The notes beneath the pieces are model-generated. The model had not been told where the DNA came from. It worked only from the letters and a program-made list of their open reading frames with translations, and did not search any database. Below are positions 1 to 4,834 of a stretch of DNA of 7,112 nt, one piece after another. The position numbers and the translations under genes are program-made. This stretch comes from JAEZKC01 sp046546375. Its GTDB lineage: Bacteria; Fibrobacterota; Chitinivibrionia; Chitinivibrionales; Chitinispirillaceae. Positions within the stretch are counted from its first letter, which is position 1; each line of letters begins with the position of its first letter. The stretch spans positions 1 through 7,112 of the forward strand of contig JBKGXV010000131.1 of assembly GCA_046546375.1 (NCBI GenBank). Reading direction: 5' to 3'.

Positions 1-935
1 TCCACCTTGGGTTTCTTTATCACAGCCACACCGGGTTTTCCGCTCTCATAGTACTCATAGACTTCCAGAACATCATACCCCATGATCTTCTCCAGCCCTT
101 CACTGTCGATTTTTTTCCTGATCTGAAGCAAACATCTGATAATCGTGCCGTTTCTGAACTGGACCTCTCCGCTCCGGACAAGCTCGCTGAACGCCCCGCA
201 TTTCATACTGAACGAGACAGGTGACCCTTTGTATAGCCCCACCCACCTGTAGTTTGCCTGCTTAAGAACAGGGGAGATGATCTCGATTTCCGCTTTGTCG
301 TCTTTTACGGGGTCAAGGTTGTCGGATACCAGCACAAAAGTGCTGAAATCCTGACGACTGGCGACAGCTTCATCCAGCAGTTTGTTCCGCCGGGAATCCT
401 CCACACTGAAAGAAATTCTGCAGACCTTCCGATAACGGTTGAGCATGTCGTAGAAGTTGGATTTCCGCTTCTTTATCACCGTGCTTTTGCTCAGGCGATC
501 TTTAACCTTCAGGATATCCTCACGCAGCTTTTCAATTTCGCGCAGAAGCTTTTTGGTCTTGATTGCATCCGGACCGGCTTCTCCAAAAAATCTCTCTGCC
601 ACTTTTTCCACAGCAGGGATCACAGGAGCACTGAGCGGGGTAACCAGAATTTCCGATGCCAGTGCCGATACAAATGCGGCCCTCAGATTACCGCGCACGG
701 TGTCTTTTCTGGGGATCACCTTGAAAGAGCGCCTCACCCCGCCTTTGGCCAGAGGAAAAGTCTCTATGGACATGGGTGCATTCAGAGGGGACGCAATCTC
801 CCTGAAGAGCGCAAGCAGCTCGCTTTCGCACCTGTTCTGAACCAGTGCATCAATCGTATGAGTCTCATCATCAAACCAGTAGTGAAGTTCTATTATGTTG
901 GCGGCTAAAAGCGGGTGATCGGGACTTTGTACCAT
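1..935 (-). CDS. Uncharacterised protein, 3' end beyond window edge
   Basis: An open frame runs from an ATG at 935 to the window edge, giving 311 residues without a stop; the C-terminus is missing. I do not recognise a named domain. Visible parts are an N-terminal segment (residues 13-48) with the acidic/aromatic string IELHYWFDDETHTIDA followed by a Glu/Leu-rich helix; a moderately hydrophobic stretch at 83-107; a charged, probably coiled-coil helix at 125-150; a basic patch (KKRKSNFYDML, 155-165); and a beta-rich C-terminal part (215-298) containing YRWVGLYKG and SFSMKCGAFSELV. From memory, proteins with this layout recur as hypothetical proteins in scattered bacterial genomes, but I can assign no function. 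The frame stays open upstream to a TGA at 974 and includes a TTG at 962 without a ribosome site. The ATG is preferred because it sits just before the conserved-looking block. It has its own promoter and is not part of the nadA operon. The coding reading is firm; the function is unknown. Confidence 0.85.
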   Translation of the reverse strand, partial: MVQSPDHPLLAANIIELHYWFDDETHTIDALVQNRCESELLALFREIASPLNAPMSIETFPLAKGGVRRSFKVIPRKDTVRGNLRAAFVSALASEILVTPLSAPVIPAVEKVAERFFGEAGPDAIKTKKLLREIEKLREDILKVKDRLSKSTVIKKRKSNFYDMLNRYRKVCRISFSVEDSRRNKLLDEAVASRQDFSTFVLVSDNLDPVKDDKAEIEIISPVLKQANYRWVGLYKGSPVSFSMKCGAFSELVRSGEVQFRNGTIIRCLLQIRKKIDSEGLEKIMGYDVLEVYEYYESGKPGVAVIKKPKV

Positions 936-990
936 GTATAGAGACGTTCTTTCTAGGCTCAATCCAGAATTTCAGTACATTTTCGGCAGG

Positions 991-1014
991 TTCCGGAGCC
1001 ATTCTTCGCCGGAA
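991..1014. promoter_or_regulatory. Short dyad (TTCCGG/CCGGAA) at start of leader
   Basis: TTCCGG at 991-996 and its perfect complement CCGGAA at 1009-1014 are separated by 12 bases. The dyad lies just downstream of the predicted transcription start (near 1017) of the gene beginning at 935. It could be an operator or a small leader hairpin. Six-base arms are short enough to arise by chance, so this is a weak call. Confidence 0.25.
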
Positions 1015-1023
1015 TCATCTCAT

Positions 1024-1052
1024 ATTATAAATAAAGTAGGATAATCGGGCAA
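1024..1052 (-). promoter_or_regulatory. Sigma-70-type promoter for the gene at 935
   Basis: Read on the minus strand, TTGCCC (1052-1047) is followed after exactly 17 bases by a perfect TATAAT (1029-1024). Transcription would start near 1017, leaving a leader of about 80 bases before the ATG at 935. The perfect -10 box, the optimal spacing and the position upstream of a real open frame make this the best promoter in the window. It indicates that the gene is transcribed separately from the decayed transport locus behind it. Confidence 0.6.
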
Positions 1053-1244
1053 GGAGATTGTGACCTGCGGAATTCCCCCGACATTCAGTCCATTCAACCG
1101 GTTTTTCCGACTCAGGAAGGCTTAGAACAGCCAAAAGGGTGCCGAAAACATGCCTCTAAGGGCCGTTTTATCACGAAAGAAAGAAGAAAGTACACGGCAT
1201 ATCAGGGAGTTAGAGAGAAAAGCCATGGTCCGACCCTTCCTGAA

Positions 1245-1502
1245 TCAGAAACTGTATCTCGTTTTCAGATACACCATATCGTTTTCATCAAAAGCGCCGA
1301 ACCGTCCCTGATCACCGAAAAACAGATCGGCACCCAGTTGAAGCTCGAAACCGTCTGCCACATCATACTTCACTTTCGGACGGACCAGAGCGTCGGGCTC
1401 GTCAAGTCCAACATAGGAAAACAGTTCAAGAGTCAAAGTCTCCCGAAGAAACTTTCTGCCAGCCCGGAATGTGGCCATGTTCTCAAACCGGCGCTGCTCC
1501 AC
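1245..1502 (-). pseudogene. C-terminal remnant of outer-membrane beta-barrel protein (DUF1302-like)
   Basis: Only the last ~75 residues of a beta-barrel protein remain. They show alternating strands, the blocks RETLTLELFSY, DALVRPKVKYDVADG, LQLGADLFFGD and NDMVYLKTRYSF, and a terminal Phe after an alternating pattern, which is the usual outer-membrane insertion signal. I associate these blocks with the DUF1302 outer-membrane family, whose genes often sit beside RND (MMPL-type) exporters; the family name is from memory. Full-length members are several hundred residues, so most of the protein, including the signal peptide, is gone. The fragment has no ribosome site or start of its own and runs straight into the RND remnant upstream in the same frame, past a TGA at 1511-1509. 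The exact homology boundary, roughly 1475-1500, cannot be placed without alignment. It is probably not expressed as a working protein. Confidence 0.75.
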
Positions 1503-2025
1503 CAGCTTTCATAAGTTTTCGGGATCGCCGGACATTCATAGAGCAGTATGTACTGAGCTACTAGCTCCTGCGATTCGGGAATCACTTCGTAGGCCGGTTT
1601 ATCGGCATGCATCACCTTGTTCATTCTTTTGACATAATCGGTAATGGAAAACGTACTCCCTACCTTCTTCAAATCCTCCGCTCTTGCCTGAAGGCTGTCG
1701 ATAAGACGCAGCACATCCGGCTTTTTGCCATGAGGCCGAAAGTCCAAACTGTACTCAGTATCACCACCATGAGCGTGGCGAATGAAGCAGATATGTTCCG
1801 CAGAACGAGAAGCAGAACAACAATTATGACCACCATTACAACGGGAACCATTTTGCGCATGTCACGGGGAGCAAGACGTGCCATGGTGCCTTCCACTATC
1901 GGCCGCCCCGCCACATGTATCTGTTCAGGTCCTTCATATTTCTGTGCGATGGCGCGGATTTCCCTGTAAAACGACTGGGAGAAAACGTCATCGCCGATGG
2001 GCGCTAAGCGGTCGGAGTCCCTGAA
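1503..2025 (-). pseudogene. Decayed RND (MMPL-type) transporter, internal fragment
   Basis: Pieces of one RND-superfamily exporter lie in successive frames. From 2025 to about 1728 the frame reads a periplasmic segment (DDVFSQSFYREIRAIA, then HVAGRPIVEGTMARL) followed by a long hydrophobic helix and STVWTFGLMA, as in this family's first transmembrane hairpin. The match then jumps, in another frame from about 1726, to a second periplasmic block (KKPDVLRLIDSLQ, FSITDYVKRMNKVMH, IPESQELVAQYILLYE). In intact members a large transmembrane stretch separates these, so an internal deletion is inferred. At 1537-1533 one base appears to be missing (GA ATG where GAA ATG is expected). The frame shifts to MSGDPENL and hits a TGA at 1511-1509, after which the outer-membrane remnant begins. 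The N-terminus and C-terminal half are absent. It starts soon after the nadA stop and may be co-transcribed with nadA, but cannot make a transporter. Confidence 0.8.
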
Positions 2026-2094
2026 TCAAAAAAACTGCGGTCAAAAGCAAGCAGCGGACCTTTGGGCCTTTATGCATTTTTGAAACTTTTCAAC

Positions 2095-3006
2095 TTACGC
2101 ACTCAACTCGAGCATCTTCTCCAAGGAGGCATAGGCCCTGCTGCGCACATCTTCCGAAAGCGTGATTACCTCCCCGGCTGTTCCCTCAAGAGCCCTGAGC
2201 ACCTGTCCGGCACTGCCAAGCTTCATGTTGGGGCAGAGAAGCTGATCGGTAAGAGGGTAGAACCGTTTGCCCGGATTCCGTTTTTCAAGAGTATGAACAA
2301 GCCCCTTTTCGGTGGCAATGATGAACTCCCGCGCATCAGATTCGCTGACATATTTCATCATTCCTCCGGTGGAAAGCACCTGATCACTCAACTCCCGATC
2401 AGCTCTGGGGGCCTCGGGATGAATAAGAATCAGCGCATCCGGATGGTCCTTGCGGGCCTGCTCTATCATAGCCGGCTGGATACGCACATGGGTGGGGCAG
2501 AAACCATCCCAGAAAATCATGTCACGGCCGGTCTGTTCCTGGACAAATGTTCCCAGATGACGGTCGGGGACGAAGATTATCCCCTTGTCGCAAGGAAGCT
2601 TCCGGGCGATCTTCACCGCATTGGAACTGGTACAGCAGACATCCGAAAGCGCCTTGATTTCCGAAGTGGAATTGACATAGCACATCACCAGATGGTCGGG
2701 GTTCTTTGCCTTGAGCTCTTCCAGATCATTTGGAGTGATCATGTTGGCCATAGGGCAGCCCGCTTCGGGCGCGGGGAGAATCACCTTGCGGCCGGGGCTG
2801 AGAATATGGGCGGTTTCGGCCATGAACCTCACCCCGCAGAACACAATCACATCTGCTTCGGTTCTGCTGGCCTGTACGCTGAGTCCGTAGGAATCACCGA
2901 CATAATCGGCCAGATCCTGCACCTCACCGGGCTGGTAGGTGTGAGCAAGGATAACGGCGTTCTTTTCTTTTTTCAGCTTGTGTATCTGTTCAACTGTGCT
3001 GCTCAT
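2095..3006 (-). CDS. nadA: Quinolinate synthase NadA
   Basis: NadA condenses iminoaspartate (from aspartate) with dihydroxyacetone phosphate to give quinolinate, the first pyridine precursor in de novo NAD synthesis; it acts in the cytoplasm. The 303-residue length is normal for the compact form. Three cysteines placed as [4Fe-4S] ligands are visible: Cys84 (EAGCPMA), Cys170 (GFCPTHVRI) and Cys258 (LLCPNMK). Substrate-pocket motifs include AHTYQP (His22, Tyr24), GDSYGLS, YVNSTSE (Tyr110, Asn112), TSSNA, PDRHLG, HPEAP (His196, Glu198) and STGGM. The ATG at 3006 shares its A with the nifS stop (TAATG) and has GAGG four bases upstream, so translation is probably coupled to nifS. NadB or another aspartate-oxidising partner and NadC are not in the window. 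The pairing with a cysteine desulfurase fits the enzyme's need for a cluster. The identification is secure. Confidence 0.97.
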   Translation of the reverse strand: MSSTVEQIHKLKKEKNAVILAHTYQPGEVQDLADYVGDSYGLSVQASRTEADVIVFCGVRFMAETAHILSPGRKVILPAPEAGCPMANMITPNDLEELKAKNPDHLVMCYVNSTSEIKALSDVCCTSSNAVKIARKLPCDKGIIFVPDRHLGTFVQEQTGRDMIFWDGFCPTHVRIQPAMIEQARKDHPDALILIHPEAPRADRELSDQVLSTGGMMKYVSESDAREFIIATEKGLVHTLEKRNPGKRFYPLTDQLLCPNMKLGSAGQVLRALEGTAGEVITLSEDVRSRAYASLEKMLELSA

Positions 3007-4163
3007 TATTCCTCTACAAACGGTGAAAGTTTTCTCAATCTGTCCACTATGCCGGGCATGACGGATATGACCTTTTCTATCTCTTCACTGGTATTGTACC
3101 GGCTGAGAGAAAAGCGGGTGGACGAATGTGCAAATGTATAGGGAATCCCCATGGCCATCATCACATGCGAAGGCTCAAGTGACCCGGTCGTGCACGCCGA
3201 ACCGGAGGAGGCCGCTATATCATGTTCATCAAGAAGGAGCAGAATGGCTTCACCCTCGATATTCTCGAAACTGACATTTGCAGTGTTGGGGAGGCGCTCG
3301 GTCTTATGCCCGTTGAGTTTGGCGCCTTTGCAGCTGGATAGCAGAGCATTCTCCAGACGGTCTCTGAGCTCCCTTACCCTGGTATTCTCCTCTTCCATAT
3401 GACTTTTCGCCAGCTCGCAGGCCTTTCCCAATCCTATTATATAAGGAACATTCTCCGTCCCCGCTCTCATGGCGCTTTCCTGATGTCCGCCGTGCATGAA
3501 CTGCGACACGGACGTACCCCTGCGGATGTAGATTGCCCCCACGCCCTTGGGAGCGTGAAGCTTATGACCTGAGAGAGCCAGCATATCGACGGGAGTTTTT
3601 TTCATGTCCACCGGTATTTTTCCCACCGCCTGGACCGCATCAGTGTGAAACACCCCTCCGCGCTCCTTGACCCTTTCGGCCAGTTTCTGAATGGGGAAGA
3701 CCACCCCGGTTTCGTTGTTCGCCCACATGAAGGAAGCAATCGTGTGCTCATCAATTGTCTGGCTGTCCAGAAACTCCTCTGAGAGCATCCCTTCGGAATC
3801 CACCGGCGCTTCGATCAGTCCGGTGCCCTGCTCCTTTAGGTGACGGGCGGTGTTGCGCACCGCGGGATGCTCCACCGCTGAAGTGATGATACGTGCTCTC
3901 CCGGCCTGCTCTTGAACGAATCCCTTGAGAGCCATATTGTCACTTTCGGTTCCGCAGCTGGTGAAGAATATCTCCTCGGGAGATGCGCCGATCAGAGCCG
4001 CCACCTGCTCCCTTGCAGTTTCCACATGTTTTCTGACCATCCCCCCGAAGCGGTGAATGCTTGAGGGATTTCCGTACCTTTCACCGAAAAAGGGCAGCAT
4101 GGCATCCAGCACCTCGGAAGCGGTCCGGGTGGTCGCGTTGTTGTCCAGATATATCGTACTCGT
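3006..4163 (-). CDS. nifS: NifS-type cysteine desulfurase, apparent ACG start
   Basis: A pyridoxal-phosphate enzyme that takes sulfur from cysteine to form a persulfide for Fe-S cluster assembly. Counting from the codon at 4163, the protein is 385 residues. Motifs are YLDNNATT (5-12), GNPSSIH, FFTSCGTESDNMALKG, EHPAV (His99), MWANNETG, HTDAVQAVGK (Asp175, Gln178), SGHKLHAPKG with the PLP lysine Lys201, GGHQE, RAGTEN, and SSGSACTTGSLEPSHVM with the catalytic Cys324. Azotobacter NifS has Lys202 and Cys325, and the segment around the Cys is of NifS rather than IscS type. No ATG, GTG or TTG in this frame can include YLDNNATT. The first ordinary start is a GTG at 4112, which would remove 17 residues. 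GGAGG (4173-4169) sits five bases before ACG AGT ACG ATA, exactly where ATG would be expected. The gene follows the small membrane protein by 18 bases and overlaps nadA by one. Confidence 0.93.
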   Translation of the reverse strand, partial: TSTIYLDNNATTRTASEVLDAMLPFFGERYGNPSSIHRFGGMVRKHVETAREQVAALIGASPEEIFFTSCGTESDNMALKGFVQEQAGRARIITSAVEHPAVRNTARHLKEQGTGLIEAPVDSEGMLSEEFLDSQTIDEHTIASFMWANNETGVVFPIQKLAERVKERGGVFHTDAVQAVGKIPVDMKKTPVDMLALSGHKLHAPKGVGAIYIRRGTSVSQFMHGGHQESAMRAGTENVPYIIGLGKACELAKSHMEEENTRVRELRDRLENALLSSCKGAKLNGHKTERLPNTANVSFENIEGEAILLLLDEHDIAASSGSACTTGSLEPSHVMMAMGIPYTFAHSSTRFSLSRYNTSEEIEKVISVMPGIVDRLRKLSPFVEE

Positions 4164-4173
4164 AATGACCTCC
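4161..4173 (-). promoter_or_regulatory. Strong ribosome binding site before an ACG codon (nifS start)
   Basis: Read on the minus strand this is GGAGG, then TCATT, then ACG. The Shine-Dalgarno match and five-base spacing are near ideal, and the codons after ACG encode the expected NifS N-terminus. The in-frame ATT at 4166-4164 is only two bases from GGAGG and is a poorer candidate. A single T-to-C change from ATG explains the arrangement. A sequencing error or a truly weak start are both possible. Confidence 0.7.
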
Positions 4174-4181
4174 AGAAAAAC

Positions 4182-4397
4182 TTAATCTTCGAAATGACGG
4201 GAAAAGAGTATTACGTTGAACACGGCCAGAATGATCATAAGAATGGTCTTGCCATATCGAAGCAGGCTGTAGACTGCTTTGAACGGTTTGTTCATCTTTC
4301 TGGTATACCATGCTCTCACCACCGAAGACATACCCTCCAGCAGAACGAGCAGTACCCAGATTCCGGTCAGTCCGGTCAGCATTTTTTTAGCTTTCAT
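4182..4397 (-). CDS. Small two-helix membrane protein, first gene of nifS-nadA operon
   Basis: A 71-residue protein that I do not recognise. It has a short basic N-terminus (MKAKK), a hydrophobic helix at about 7-27 (containing GIWVLLVLLEG), a basic loop (30-50, with RAWYTRKMNKPFK and LLRYGK), and a second helix at about 51-66 (TILMIILAVFNVILF) ending in SRHFED. It should therefore be a two-span inner-membrane protein with a positively charged loop, which by the positive-inside rule lies on the cytoplasmic side. The start at 4397 was chosen over an ATG nine codons upstream because AAGGAG lies five bases before it. It is 18 bases ahead of nifS in the same direction, so the two are very probably co-transcribed. 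No motif links it to NAD or Fe-S metabolism, and its role is unknown. Confidence 0.75.
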   Translation of the reverse strand: MKAKKMLTGLTGIWVLLVLLEGMSSVVRAWYTRKMNKPFKAVYSLLRYGKTILMIILAVFNVILFSRHFED

Positions 4398-4496
4398 GGG
4401 AACTCCTTTTGGTGCGTGGTGCACTGAACAGTTGCGGTTCCTTAGGCTGTGAGTACAAAATAGTATTTAGCGGGCGGGGGTGTGAGGGGAAGAGGC

Positions 4497-4780
4497 TACC
4501 TCCGGGGTGAAATATTGATTCAACACTCCGTCACCTCCGGGGCGGCCTAAGGCGCTGATATACTGTCGCCGGTTCAAAACGGGGGGCGGACTGAGTGCAC
4601 ACCAGAGGCGCAAAGCCCGCGGAGAGAAGGGCGCTACCTCGGGGGATTTCAGGAACAGAATAGCGAACGGCGATCAGCAAATTGTGAAGTGAAGAAAAAG
4701 ACGTTTCCACTCCGAACAATTCACATTTCGCTGTTCACTAATCGCTGATCGCCGTTCTATCCGAATACCTCCGGGGTGAA
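4497..4780. repeat. Four dispersed copies of a short ACCTCCGGGG element
   Basis: TACCTCCGGGGTGAA occurs identically at 4497-4511 and 4766-4780. Shorter variants are ACCTCCGGGG at 4533-4542 and TACCTCGGGGGATT at 4635-4648. All four have the same orientation. The core ACCTCCGGGGT is a near palindrome (ACC...GGT around CCGG), as in REP-like intergenic repeats. The outer two copies flank the heptad inverted repeat and much of the intergenic region. No protein or RNA gene explains them. Confidence 0.6.
4651..4757. repeat. Head-to-head arrays of 7-base repeats forming an inverted repeat
   Basis: On the plus strand, 4658-4678 reads three heptads in phase, GAATAGC GAACGGC GATCAGC, followed by two degenerate ones. 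On the minus strand, 4757-4716 reads six in phase: GAACGGC, GATCAGC, GATTAGT, GAACAGC, GAAATGT and GAATTGT. The consensus is GA[A/T]N[A/G/T]G[C/T]. Because the arrays face each other, GAACGGCGATCAGC (4665-4678) and its complement (4744-4757) form a 14-bp perfect stem around a 65-base loop, with partial pairing continuing inward. Confidence 0.75.
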
Positions 4781-4834
4781 TCCTGAAGTATTTGGCGAAA
4801 TCAGGCTGGGTACACACCACAGATAATCTGCAGT

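Larger units (their letters stand above)
936..1244. other. Spacer between outer-membrane remnant and left-edge gene
   Basis: No coding frame in this 309-base spacer looks genuine on either strand. It holds the promoter at 1024-1052, the dyad at 991-1014, and one arm of an imperfect inverted repeat. That repeat pairs 1105-1123 with 1232-1250 (15 of 19 positions, core TCAGGAAGG), and its second arm overlaps the stop codon of the outer-membrane remnant. I found no hairpin followed by a T-run that would qualify as a terminator. Confidence 0.6.
4398..4834. other. Repeat-rich intergenic region
   Basis: No convincing gene is present in these 437 bases. The region contains four ACCTCCGGGG-type repeats, a pair of similar 16-base strings (4591-4606 and 4806-4821, 13 of 16 identical, core CACACCA), and the heptad inverted repeat at 4651-4757. 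The end nearest 4398 must hold the promoter of the operon that starts at 4397, but I could not find a good -35/-10 pair; TACTAT at 4465-4460 on the minus strand lacks a matching -35. No T-tailed terminator is visible after the antiporter stop. Confidence 0.6.

Noticed and set aside
457..1030. Two plus-strand frames (457-840 and 845-1030)
   Set aside because: The minus-strand frame from 935 is longer, continuous to the window edge and has a promoter; the plus-strand translations are low-complexity Ser/Arg/Leu text.
1145..1169. AAAAC...GTTTT hairpin considered as a terminator
   Set aside because: The stem is interrupted (five pairs, a bulge, three pairs) and no T-run follows on either strand.
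2062..3141. 359-codon open frame on the plus strand
   Set aside because: It is antisense to nadA and the end of nifS, whose motifs are unambiguous; the plus-strand translation has no recognisable family pattern.
4571..4590. GGTTCAAAAC resembling a tRNA T-arm
   Set aside because: No matching acceptor stem, anticodon arm or D-arm is found around it.
4531..4719. 62-codon minus-strand frame in the intergenic region
   Set aside because: It runs through the short repeats, has no ribosome site and no domain-like pattern.
4815..4834. CAGAT-T-ATCTG palindrome just after the antiporter stop, considered as a terminator
   Set aside because: The stem is AT-rich and only five pairs, the loop is too small, and no T-run follows.
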